Shown: piece by piece, positions 32,174-40,227 of the stretch | Position numbering within the stretch: the stretch's first letter is position 1 | Layout: every line of letters starts with the position of its first letter | NCBI GenBank assembly: GCA_031368215.1 | Contig: JANLRD010000092.1 | Span: forward strand, 1-64,000 | From: JANLQX01 sp031368215 | GTDB lineage: Bacteria; Actinomycetota; Acidimicrobiia; Acidimicrobiales; JANYDT01 | Direction of reading: 5' to 3' | Length of the DNA: 64,000 bases | The notes under the pieces: model-generated | Seen by the model: only the letters and a program-made list of their open reading frames with translations | Databases searched by the model: none | Told to the model about the DNA's origin: nothing | Position numbers and translations under genes: made by a program

Positions 32174-32234
32174 GTGGGCCAGCTGGCTATCTCGGGCCAG
32201 GATTGACGGGGTTTTCTGCGCTCTCCCGGCCCAC
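32174..32234. terminator. Putative bidirectional terminator, smpB / acyl-CoA dehydrogenase
   Basis: GTGGGCC (32174-32180) pairs with GGCCCAC (32228-32234) across convergent genes. Within it GTGGGCCAGCTGGCT repeats the sequence found in the other convergent gap at 46.57 kb. No long T-run, as usual in actinobacteria. Confidence 0.45.
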
Positions 32235-32256
32235 AGCGATGTGTCGCCTTCGCGGT

Positions 32257-33465
32257 CTATCGAACCGTCGGCTCGCGCGGGAGGCCGAGGATCTTCTCGC
32301 CGATGATGTTGCGCTGGATCTCGTCGGTGCCGCCGGCGATCGACTGCGCGGGGGTCGACAGCAGGACCTCGGCGATCACGGTGTCGAGTGGGTCGCTCCC
32401 GGTGGTGAGCATCGCGGACGCGCCGCTGATGAGCGAGTGCACGCGGGCCGAACGGCGAGCGACCTCAGACGCCGCGAGCTTGCCGAGCGAACCCTCGGGG
32501 CCCGGTGGACGACCCATGGCACGCGCCGCCGCGGCACGCGCTGCGGTCCATTCGTTCGCTCGGACGAACGAGAGCAGCCGCGCGATCTCCTGACGCACGA
32601 TCGGGTCATCGCTGAGTGCCCTCATCCGGGCACGTTCAATCACCAGATCGGCTCGCCCCGCGCGCTGTGGGTACCAGACGTAGGTGGCGAAGTGCTCGGC
32701 CGCTTCGGCGTCCGCCTCGGCGATGGTGCGTCCGGCAGACCCTACGTTCGCATATCGCTGCGGCCGGAGGGTGGCGAAGGAACGCTCGTGCGAGAGGGTC
32801 GTGCGGGCGATGCGCCAGCCATCACCGAGGGCCCCGACGAGGTTGGCGGCAGGGATGCGGGCGTCGGTGAGGAACACCTCGTTGAACGACGCATGCCGGT
32901 TCATCTGACGGATCGGCCGCACCTCGACCCCAGCCTGATGCATCGGCAGCACGAAGTACGAGAGTCCGTCGTGTTTCGGCACCGCGTGATCGGTGCGGGC
33001 GAGCAGCATGGCGACATCGGCGTGATGGGCGCTGGTCGTCCACACCTTCTGCCCGTTGACGACCCACTCGTCGCCGTCGAGGACCGCGCTGGTCGACAGC
33101 CCGGCCAGATCTGACCCGGCGCCGGGCTCGCTGAACAACTGGCACCACCGCAGTTCACCGGTGAGGGTCGGCCGCAGCACGCGATCCCGCAACTCATCGC
33201 TTCCGTGTTCGAGCACCGTAGGAGCGGCGAGCGTCGTGCCTCCTCCCAATGGCGTACCGACGGCGCCGTGGGACCGAATCTCGTCGGCGACGACGCGATC
33301 GGCCCAGCTCGGCAGACCCCGCCCATGCCAGCGCGTCGGCCACGACGGCACCGCCCATCGTGCGTCCACGAGGCGCTCACGCCATTCGCGCAATCCGACG
33401 TCGGGGTCCCAGTCGTAGCGAAGCCATGCCCGAACCTCGGCGCGTATCTCGTCGGCGGCGATCAT
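32257..33465 (-). CDS. Acyl-CoA dehydrogenase
   Basis: 402 residues from ATG 33465. FAD/acyl-CoA features: LFSEPGAGSDLAGLSTSA, WVVNGQKVWTTSAHHAD, middle beta domain ending VRPIRQMNRHASFNEVFL, and the C-terminal helical part ending AGGTDEIQRNIIGEKILGLPR. Catalyses alpha,beta-dehydrogenation of a fatty or dicarboxylic acyl-CoA; branch/aromatic substrates are common in the actinobacterial paralogues. Its ATG overlaps the TetR stop (33462-33465). Confidence 0.9.
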   Translation of the reverse strand: MIAADEIRAEVRAWLRYDWDPDVGLREWRERLVDARWAVPSWPTRWHGRGLPSWADRVVADEIRSHGAVGTPLGGGTTLAAPTVLEHGSDELRDRVLRPTLTGELRWCQLFSEPGAGSDLAGLSTSAVLDGDEWVVNGQKVWTTSAHHADVAMLLARTDHAVPKHDGLSYFVLPMHQAGVEVRPIRQMNRHASFNEVFLTDARIPAANLVGALGDGWRIARTTLSHERSFATLRPQRYANVGSAGRTIAEADAEAAEHFATYVWYPQRAGRADLVIERARMRALSDDPIVRQEIARLLSFVRANEWTAARAAAARAMGRPPGPEGSLGKLAASEVARRSARVHSLISGASAMLTTGSDPLDTVIAEVLLSTPAQSIAGGTDEIQRNIIGEKILGLPREPTVR

Positions 33466-34205
33466 CGTGCTTCCTCTCCGGGACGGGCGAGCCCACAAGC
33501 CGCAGACCAGAGGGAGGTAAGGGTAGTTGCGGCGCGCTCGTCATCCATGGCGTCTCCGTCCACATACATCCAGCGGGCGGTGGCCGAGAGCATCGACACC
33601 AGTACCGCTGCGGTGGTCTCGACATCAACGGCAGGGTCAGCCCAGCCGCGCGTTTGCCACCGACGGATCGACGCGGCCACTCGGCTCACGTGCTTCTGAT
33701 GCGAGACGAGGCGCGCTTTGCGGACCTCGTCGTCCGACGCGGCCACCTGATCGACCAGTCGATACAGGTCGGCGTTCTCACGTACGACGGCGAGGTAGTT
33801 CCGCGTGGACGTCGCCAGGTTGGCAATCGGGTCACCGCCATGAGGCCGGTCGAAGCCGACGACGTTGCGCTCGACGCTGCGATCGATGTTCGACGCGAGA
33901 TGGCGGAAGAGCTCGGTCTTCGATTCGAAGTACGTGTAGAAGCTGCCCCGCGACACACCCGCCTCGGTGATGATGTGCTCGACGGTCGTATCGAGGTAAC
34001 CGTGGCGGGCAAAGACGACACGCGCGGCGTCGAGCAGCCGCTCGCGGGTTCGGGTGGCCTTCACCCCGGGCGCGGCCACGACGGTCGCGCGCCGGTCGGC
34101 TGATGTGCCAGTCGGGATCCATCCCCCACGGGTCGTCTCCCGCGGGGCCGCCGTCTTCTGAGCGTCCACGATCTTCCGGGAGGCCACGATCTTCCGGGGG
34201 GCCAT
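33462..34205 (-). CDS. TetR-family regulator with extended basic N-terminus
   Basis: 247 residues from ATG 34205, which overlaps the stop of the LLM gene (34205-34207). A ~50-residue basic N-terminal extension (MAPRKIVASRKIVDAQKTAA) precedes the HTH (RLLDAARVVFARHGYLDTTV; ITEAGVSRGSFYTYFESKTE). Lies in the LLM-TetR-ACAD operon. Probably autoregulates through the palindrome at 35092-35111 and controls the divergent hydrolase/LLM genes. Confidence 0.85.
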   Translation of the reverse strand: MAPRKIVASRKIVDAQKTAAPRETTRGGWIPTGTSADRRATVVAAPGVKATRTRERLLDAARVVFARHGYLDTTVEHIITEAGVSRGSFYTYFESKTELFRHLASNIDRSVERNVVGFDRPHGGDPIANLATSTRNYLAVVRENADLYRLVDQVAASDDEVRKARLVSHQKHVSRVAASIRRWQTRGWADPAVDVETTAAVLVSMLSATARWMYVDGDAMDDERAATTLTSLWSAACGLARPGEEAR

Positions 34206-35056
34206 CAGCGCACCATCGAGACGTCGGCGCGCACCATCAGTTCGGCGAGTCCCTCGATCGAACGAAGGTACGCGTCGAGAGTGCGCTGTCGTGGTTCCGG
34301 CACAAGGTGCGTCACACCCACTTCGCGGTAGTGGTCGATCTCGGCGAGGATCATGTCGTGGTCGTCTTCCAAAGCGTCCCACCGGGTGCGCATCGAGATC
34401 GCGAACGACGCCTCGGGACGTTCAGCGCGCATACGACGTACTCGTGGGGCGGTTTGCTCAGGCGTGAGGAAGCCGCCGTGCCACCCGTCCCCGACACGCA
34501 CGGCACGGGCAAGTGCCACGTCCGCATGGCCGCCTATCCAGATGGGGAGATGCCCGACCGGTTGGGGTTTGGCGCGGATGGAGACGAACCGGGCGCCGTG
34601 CACCGGGTACTCGGCGGTGATGTGGTCCTGTGTCCACATTGTCCGCAGCATCTCGATTGCTTCGTCCGTGCGCGCCCCTCGCTCGGCGAACGGCACCCCT
34701 AACGCATCGAACTCGGCTTCCAGCCAACCAGCGGCGGTGCCGAGGATCATGCGACCGCCGCTCAGTTGATCGATCGACGCAACCGACTTGGCGACAACGA
34801 GCGGGTTGCGCATCGGCAACACGAGGACCGTGGTGCCGAGACCGACTCGGCGAGTCGACGCGGCCACCCAGGTGAGCGCGGTCAGTGGCTCGAAGATGTA
34901 CGCGGACGGCGGGTATGGGGCGCCCGTGGGCACGACGAGATGGTCGCTCACCCAGACGTCGGCGAAGCCCAATTCCTCGGCCAGGACCGCGGCACGGGTC
35001 ATGGCCTCGCCGGACGCGGCCGGGCCGGCTTGCGGGAGGTGCATCCCGGCGGTCAT
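34205..35056 (-). CDS. LLM-class F420-dependent oxidoreductase
   Basis: 283 residues from ATG 35056; a TTG at 35092 would put the start inside the operator palindrome. TIM-barrel signatures: ELGFADVWVSDHLVVP, RVGLGTTVLVLPMRNPLVVA, SVASIDQLSGGRMILGTAAG and GGHADVALARAVRVGDGW. Probably uses coenzyme F420H2 (or FMN) to reduce or oxidise a substrate; acyl-CoA-linked catabolism fits the operon with TetR and ACAD. Confidence 0.85.
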   Translation of the reverse strand: MTAGMHLPQAGPAASGEAMTRAAVLAEELGFADVWVSDHLVVPTGAPYPPSAYIFEPLTALTWVAASTRRVGLGTTVLVLPMRNPLVVAKSVASIDQLSGGRMILGTAAGWLEAEFDALGVPFAERGARTDEAIEMLRTMWTQDHITAEYPVHGARFVSIRAKPQPVGHLPIWIGGHADVALARAVRVGDGWHGGFLTPEQTAPRVRRMRAERPEASFAISMRTRWDALEDDHDMILAEIDHYREVGVTHLVPEPRQRTLDAYLRSIEGLAELMVRADVSMVR

Positions 35057-35091
35057 CGCTCCGTTCGACCTCACCGGCTCACCGTACGTCA

Positions 35092-35111
35092 ATTCGACAT
35101 TGATGTCGAAT
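35092..35111. promoter_or_regulatory. 20-bp palindrome, likely TetR operator
   Basis: ATTCGACAT-TG-ATGTCGAAT: perfect 9-bp arms around a TG centre in the divergent region between the LLM-TetR-ACAD operon and the hydrolase gene at 35130. Arm length and spacing are typical TetR operator dimensions. It lies just upstream of both starts. Confidence 0.6.
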
Positions 35112-35129
35112 CGTCAATAGGGTGAGGAA

Positions 35130-35882
35130 ATGATCGAGCGCGACATCGAGATCCGGACCGAGGACGGATCGATGACCACGTTCGTCGTCCACCCGGATGA
35201 CGGTCATGCGCATCCGGTGGTGCTCTTCCTCATGGACGCACCCGGTAAGCGCCCGCTGCTCCACGCCATGGCCCGCACGATCGCGGAGGGCGGCTACTAC
35301 GTGATGCTGCCCAACCTCTACTACCGGTCCACCCCAGCCTTCGAGCTCGACTTCTTGAGCCGCGAATCGTATGCGCGCATGAGTGAGCTGATGCACGGCA
35401 TCGGCGCCCGGATGGTGGAGCGCGACGCAGTTGCGATGCTCGACGTCGCCGCCACGGAGCCGGCGGCCGACCCGACGCTCGTGGGTTGCGTCGGCTACTG
35501 CATGAGCGGACCGTTTGCCATCTGTCTCGCCGCGGGTTTGGGTGAACGCGTTCGGGCTGCCGCCTCGTTCTACGGGGCGCGCCTCATCACCGACACCAAA
35601 GGATCACCGCACCTGCGACTCGGGGACATCAGCGGTGAGCTCTACGTCGCGTGCGCAGAACATGACGAATGGGTGCCGCTCGACATGGTCGACCGATTCG
35701 AGGCGGCCATGCAGGCATCCCGTGTCCGTGGGCGTCTGGAGCGCTACTGGGGAACCCACCACGGCTTCGCGTTCAGCGATCGTCCCGCACACGATGCAAC
35801 GGCCGAGGCGCGCCACTGGCGCGCCCTGTTCGACCTGTTCGACCGCAACCTCCACAACACCACCACACCAGCCAGCAGCTGA
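35130..35882 (+). CDS. Dienelactone-hydrolase-family protein
   Basis: 250 residues. Alpha/beta-hydrolase with nucleophile Cys in VGYCMSGPFA (~123), Asp in CAEHDEWVP (~174-178) and His in WGTHHGFAF (~205). This Cys-Asp-His triad marks the dienelactone hydrolase family, which opens lactones or carboxy esters. It is divergent from the TetR operon and followed 51 bases later by an LLM oxidoreductase. Confidence 0.82.
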   Translation: MIERDIEIRTEDGSMTTFVVHPDDGHAHPVVLFLMDAPGKRPLLHAMARTIAEGGYYVMLPNLYYRSTPAFELDFLSRESYARMSELMHGIGARMVERDAVAMLDVAATEPAADPTLVGCVGYCMSGPFAICLAAGLGERVRAAASFYGARLITDTKGSPHLRLGDISGELYVACAEHDEWVPLDMVDRFEAAMQASRVRGRLERYWGTHHGFAFSDRPAHDATAEARHWRALFDLFDRNLHNTTTPASS

Positions 35883-35933
35883 ACACCGACCGACACCTGT
35901 CGCTTCGCCGATCGCCCCACCAAGGACCCACCG

Positions 35934-36803
35934 ATGTCACTCGTTTACGGCGTCATGACCGCCGCCGATTCCATGAAGCCCGTCGAGCTCGTCGCCCACG
36001 CGAGGCGTCTCGAGTCACTCGGCTATGAGTCGATGTGGGTGACCGACGTGTTCGGACGCGAGGTCTACGTGACCGCGGGCCACCTCCTCGCCCACACCGA
36101 GACGATCAAGGTGGCCACCGGCATCGCCCACATCTACGGTCGGGACGCAATCGCCACCGTGCAGGCTGCCCGAACCCTCTCGGAGTTCTCCGGCGGACGT
36201 TTCCTGCAAGGTCTCGGCGTATCGCATCCCGTGGCCGCGCAGATGCGCGGCGTTGCCTGGGAGAACCCGATCGACAAGACGCGTGCCTATCTGACAGCGA
36301 TGCGCGGCGAGCTCCCAATCCACACCCCCACCGATGCGCCGCCGGTGCCGGTCTACCTCGCCGCCCACGGGCCCAAGATGATGGCCGTCGCTGCCGAACT
36401 GGCCGACGGAGCGATGATCTACATGCAGACACCGGATGGCTGTCGTGAGGCCCGCGCCATTCTCGGGCCCGACAAGACCCTCAACCTCGTCCTTCCCGCG
36501 TGCCTGACAACGAACCCCGACGCCGCCCGAAGAGCCGGCCGTCGAGCTCTCCGCATCTACCTCCCGTTACCCGCGTACCAACGGGTATGGGCGCGCGCGG
36601 GGTTCGACGCCGACGACTGGAGCGACCGCGGCAGCGACCGCCTCGTCGACGCCTACCTCAACTGGGGCGACCTCGCCACGATCCAGACCCGTATGCGCGC
36701 GTATCTCGACGCGGGCGTCACCAACATCCTTCTTGCCGCCAACCCCGATCCGACCAATCCCTCCTCTGCAGCGGAGCTCGTCGAGGCGCTCGCACCTTCG
36801 TGA
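35934..36803 (+). CDS. LLM-class F420-dependent oxidoreductase
   Basis: 289 residues. Barrel motifs: RRLESLGYESMWVTDVFG, IKVATGIAHIYGRDAIATVQ, ARTLSEFSGGRFLQGLGVSH and PVYLAAHGPKMMAVAAELAD, then the C-terminal YLDAGVTNILLAA. A second copy of this enzyme class on the opposite strand to the one at 34205-35056, apparently controlled from the same divergent region. Substrate unknown. Confidence 0.85.
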   Translation: MSLVYGVMTAADSMKPVELVAHARRLESLGYESMWVTDVFGREVYVTAGHLLAHTETIKVATGIAHIYGRDAIATVQAARTLSEFSGGRFLQGLGVSHPVAAQMRGVAWENPIDKTRAYLTAMRGELPIHTPTDAPPVPVYLAAHGPKMMAVAAELADGAMIYMQTPDGCREARAILGPDKTLNLVLPACLTTNPDAARRAGRRALRIYLPLPAYQRVWARAGFDADDWSDRGSDRLVDAYLNWGDLATIQTRMRAYLDAGVTNILLAANPDPTNPSSAAELVEALAPS

Positions 36804-36994
36804 GGTAGTCGAAGTTGCTCGAGACTCCCCTGGGCCGGAGTGGTACGGGCCAGCAGCGAGCCAGCGCTCGGACCTATGTTCGACCGGGTGGATGTTGCGG
36901 TAGGAGGCATCACGAGGGAGACTCCTCGATCTCGGCCGGGGCCGCATGAACCTGCCGTCAACGATCCGTGGATGTCCGAACCAGGCGGTAACTG

Positions 36995-37462
36995 ATGAAC
37001 GAGATGCTCCCACCGTTCCCCGACCCGGGCCGAGCGCGGTCCGCACGCCGGCTCAAGCTGGACGACCGGGTAGACCGTCTCGCCGGGCTGGCGCTGTTCG
37101 AAGGATGGTCCAAGCGCGACCTGCGAAACATCGCTCGGAACACGCGTGAGGAGATGATCGAGCCGGATCAGTTCCTCATCAGGGAAGGGTCGCCGGCACG
37201 AGAGGCGTACGTCATCATCGGCGGTGAGGCGGTCGTACGCAGCAAGGGGCGGCGGTTGGCGGCGCTTGGGCCCGGGGACATCGTCGGTGAGCTCGGCCTG
37301 CTCCTCCACCGCCCGCGCACGGCCTCGGTGCAAGCCCTCACACCGCTTGAGTACCTGGTGCTCGAACAGGCGAATCTCAAGGATTGCGTCGAGCGCTCGC
37401 CACATCTCGGATGGCTACTGCTCCAGACCGTTGCGAATCGCCTGAGCGATACCGTCACCTGA
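36995..37462 (+). CDS. Cyclic-nucleotide-binding-domain protein
   Basis: 155 residues. After a ~25-residue basic lead, a CNB domain: ALFEGWSKRDLRNIARNTRE, FLIREGSPAREAYVIIGGEA and the phosphate cassette DIVGELGLLLHRPRTASVQA. No C-terminal HTH, kinase or channel, so it is a stand-alone sensor or partner, common in actinobacteria. 36804-36994 upstream has no gene I can support. Confidence 0.8.
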   Translation: MNEMLPPFPDPGRARSARRLKLDDRVDRLAGLALFEGWSKRDLRNIARNTREEMIEPDQFLIREGSPAREAYVIIGGEAVVRSKGRRLAALGPGDIVGELGLLLHRPRTASVQALTPLEYLVLEQANLKDCVERSPHLGWLLLQTVANRLSDTVT

Positions 37463-37590
37463 GGAGAGCGCCGGCGGCTCGGCACGTGAGGTCAGCGGCG
37501 TGGCATCAGCTCTGAAGATCGAGTTCAGCAAACCCCACCATGTGCACGACGAGGGACTGCGTCGAACGTAGCTGCGACGTACGGCTCAGC

Positions 37591-38328
37591 TCAGGAGTGT
37601 TCGAGGTGCCAGCCAGCCCGGTCGAGCACGAGGCGGTGCCGCGGCCCGGGGGCGGCGATGTCGACTGCATCGTCGGCGTGCTCGTAGGCCATGTCGCCGG
37701 CCCAGGCCAGCGTGAGCGGATCGGTGGAGATGACGCGGGTATGCATTCGCGGCGGCGTATGCAAACGGAGCCGACGCAGTAGATCATCGACGTCGTGGGC
37801 ATGGGAGATGTGATGCAGCGTCGTCCACGTGGGCGGGGCCAGCGGGAGCGAGCCCTCGGCGTTGCGGGCGAGCGCGTCCTCCGGGGTGACCCACTGGTGT
37901 GCGGTCGCCTCCTCCAGAGCGAGTTCCACGTCGCCGCTGGGCGCCGGTGCGACAAAGAACCACGTGGAGAACCGTCGGGCCTCGGTCGGGGGCGGCATCC
38001 AATGCGACAGCGCGGCCATGGCCGTGGGGTCGACGACCAACCCGGTCTCCTCCTGCGCCTCGCGGACGGCGGCGCGTCGGGCCGCAGCGAGTTCGTGGGC
38101 GAGGTCGATGTCGGCGATCGGCACCCGGTCGTCGGGATCGACCTTGCCGCCCGGGAACACCCACATACCGGCGAACGCGCCGCGGCCGACCCGCTGCAGC
38201 ATCAACGTCTCCACACGACCGGCCTGCGCCTCGCGGGCGTTGCGGACAAGGATGACGGTCGACGCTGCGATGAGCGGCGACGAGGCCCCCGGAGCAGCGG
38301 GGGTGAAATCGGCAGACGAGGAGCTCAC
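37591..38328 (-). CDS. NUDIX hydrolase
   Basis: 245 residues. N-terminal strand ASTVILVRN, then FAGMWVFPGGKVDPDD and, after an insertion of about 16 residues, AAVREAQEETGLVV: the NUDIX box with a longer than usual loop between the first Gly and REXXEE. Matches the NUDT19/RPP1-like group active on CoA or nucleotide sugars. Start ATG 38328. Confidence 0.8.
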   Translation of the reverse strand: MSSSSADFTPAAPGASSPLIAASTVILVRNAREAQAGRVETLMLQRVGRGAFAGMWVFPGGKVDPDDRVPIADIDLAHELAAARRAAVREAQEETGLVVDPTAMAALSHWMPPPTEARRFSTWFFVAPAPSGDVELALEEATAHQWVTPEDALARNAEGSLPLAPPTWTTLHHISHAHDVDDLLRRLRLHTPPRMHTRVISTDPLTLAWAGDMAYEHADDAVDIAAPGPRHRLVLDRAGWHLEHS

Positions 38329-38469
38329 GGGTGCTGTTCTAGCGGTTCACCCCGCCGAGGCTCCAATACGCCCGACTGGCTCAGTACCGAACGGTGTTCT
38401 CGTCGCGCACCCCGCCGAGGCGGCAATGCAGCGGGACCGACGGGCCGGTCAGCAGTAGCGTCGCCGACC

Positions 38470-39753
38470 GTGTCCACCGACTCAACCACCGCATTGCCGG
38501 ACGAGCTCACCGCTCGGGAGGCGATCCAGCGCCGGACGCTACGGGTGCTGATGGTCAGCCAGACCCTCGGCTCCGCCGGGAACTCGGTCGCCGTCACCGT
38601 CGGCGGGCGTGCCGCGAAGTCGATGCTCGGAGCCGACACGTTCGCCGGGTCGGCCAGCGCCGCGGTGACCCTCGGCGGCGCGGTCGCCGGACTCACCCTT
38701 TCCGCGGTGATGGCCCGTCGTGGCCGCCGTCCGGGGTTGTTCCGCGGATACGCGATCGCCTTCGTCGGAGCGATAGCCACGGTCATCGCGCTGGAGAACC
38801 GCGCGTTCATCCTGTTTCTCGTTGCGCTGCTGTTCTTCGGGGTCGGACAGGGAACCAACCTCCTCTCTCGCTATGCGGCTGCCGACCTGGCGACCACCGC
38901 GAACCGCGGAAAGGCGATCTCGCTGTTGCTCTTCGGCTCCACCTTCGGTGCAGTGAGCGCACAGGTCCTCGTGGGTCCCTGCGAGCGGGCTGCCCGTAGC
39001 CTCGGCTTGTGGGGTTACAGCGGGCCGTTTGTCTTTGCCGCCGTGATGCTCGTGATCGGGGCCACCAACGTGGTCGTCCGGTTACGGCCCGATCCCCTTG
39101 TCGTTGCCGGGCGGGTCGACGCAAACGCTCCTGGTGGCTTCCGACTCCCACCGCTGCGTCCGGCACTCCGGGTGATCAGCGGATCGCCCATGGCCAAGGT
39201 CGGGCTCGTCTCGATGATCATCGCCCAGGCGTCGATGGTGGCGGTGATGACCATGACCCCGATCCACATGGCCGACCACGGGCACTCCGGCACGCTCGCC
39301 GGCTACGTCATCGCCGTCCATGTCATCGGCATGTTCGGCCTGGCCCCGCTGGTGGGTCGATTCGTCGATCGCGCGGGTCGGGTCGTGGCCATCGCGGTCG
39401 GCGCTTCGATCCTCGTTGCCGCCACGATCGTTTCGGCACTCGCCGGGTACGAACCGGCGTTGCTCTTCCTCGGACTGTTCCTGCTCGGGCTCGGATGGAG
39501 CTTCGCCATGATCGGCGGATCCACCCTTGTGTCGGAGTCGGTCCGCGAGGGTGACCGGGTGATGGTGCAGGGGTCGGCTGACCTCCTCATGAGCGTGTGC
39601 GGCGGATCGGCGGCGTTCGCCTCCGGGTTCATCAAGCGATCGTTCGGCTTTCACATGCTCGCCAACGTCGGCACCGTGGCGACCCTCTCGCTGCTGGTGC
39701 TCGCCTGGCGGACACTCCGCCTCGGGGGCTCGGCGGTCCGACCGGCAGTGTGA
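38470..39753 (+). CDS. MFS transporter
   Basis: 427 residues from GTG 38470. About 12 hydrophobic helices; the loop VMARRGRRPGLFRGY between TM2 and TM3 is the MFS A-type motif, and VGRFVDRAGRVVAIA is the equivalent in the second half. LLMSVCGGSAAFASG is typical of the C-terminal half of drug/metabolite exporters. Substrate unknown; the gene diverges from the NUDIX gene. Confidence 0.85.
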   Translation: MSTDSTTALPDELTAREAIQRRTLRVLMVSQTLGSAGNSVAVTVGGRAAKSMLGADTFAGSASAAVTLGGAVAGLTLSAVMARRGRRPGLFRGYAIAFVGAIATVIALENRAFILFLVALLFFGVGQGTNLLSRYAAADLATTANRGKAISLLLFGSTFGAVSAQVLVGPCERAARSLGLWGYSGPFVFAAVMLVIGATNVVVRLRPDPLVVAGRVDANAPGGFRLPPLRPALRVISGSPMAKVGLVSMIIAQASMVAVMTMTPIHMADHGHSGTLAGYVIAVHVIGMFGLAPLVGRFVDRAGRVVAIAVGASILVAATIVSALAGYEPALLFLGLFLLGLGWSFAMIGGSTLVSESVREGDRVMVQGSADLLMSVCGGSAAFASGFIKRSFGFHMLANVGTVATLSLLVLAWRTLRLGGSAVRPAV

Positions 39754-39837
39754 GCGGTTCACCGGGCTGACCCGACTACTCTTTACGGGTTCATCTGTGC
39801 CCCGCGTGTGCGAGGCCCTGACAAGGAGATTCGTCCG

Positions 39838-40152
39838 GTGGCCATTCGCGCCAAGCTCACGACCGTTGCCACTTCGGCCGCACCTGGCAGCAGTGCCGCC
39901 GACAGGCCCAAGGTGGAGCGCACCGAGGAGGAGAAGACCGCTCGCAAGGAGCGCGTCCAGAAGGCCAAGGACGCACTTGCCCGCTCGGCCACCCTCAAGG
40001 GCGACCACGTGGCTCCCGGACGCGCCGCACTGAAGCTGTTCCTCCAGCGCCTCAACGAGCGCAACCAGCCCGACGACGCGACCTTCGAGGCGCTGTTGGA
40101 GGCGCCCTTCAAAGCACCGCCGAAGAAGAAGACGACCGACCGCCGCTTCTAA
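39838..40152 (+). CDS. Small charged protein of unknown function
   Basis: 104 residues from GTG 39838, with AAGGAG nine bases upstream. Lys/Glu-rich (DRPKVERTEEEKTARKERVQ), then a short helical segment (GRAALKLFLQRLNERNQPDD; TFEALLEAPFKAPPKKK). The strong ribosome site and normal codon use support a gene. It precedes the GNAT-oxidase fusion by 75 bases; no known domain. Confidence 0.6.
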   Translation: MAIRAKLTTVATSAAPGSSAADRPKVERTEEEKTARKERVQKAKDALARSATLKGDHVAPGRAALKLFLQRLNERNQPDDATFEALLEAPFKAPPKKKTTDRRF

Positions 40153-40227
40153 TTCACCGTTCGAGCGATGGCCCAGCCGTTCGAACGCAAACGCTGACCT
40201 GCGTCCGCTTCCGACGATCAGAATGGC

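Noticed and set aside
32140..32256. tmRNA gene next to smpB
   Set aside because: No tRNA-Ala-like ends or tag-coding ANDENYALAA-type sequence; the gap holds only a hairpin.
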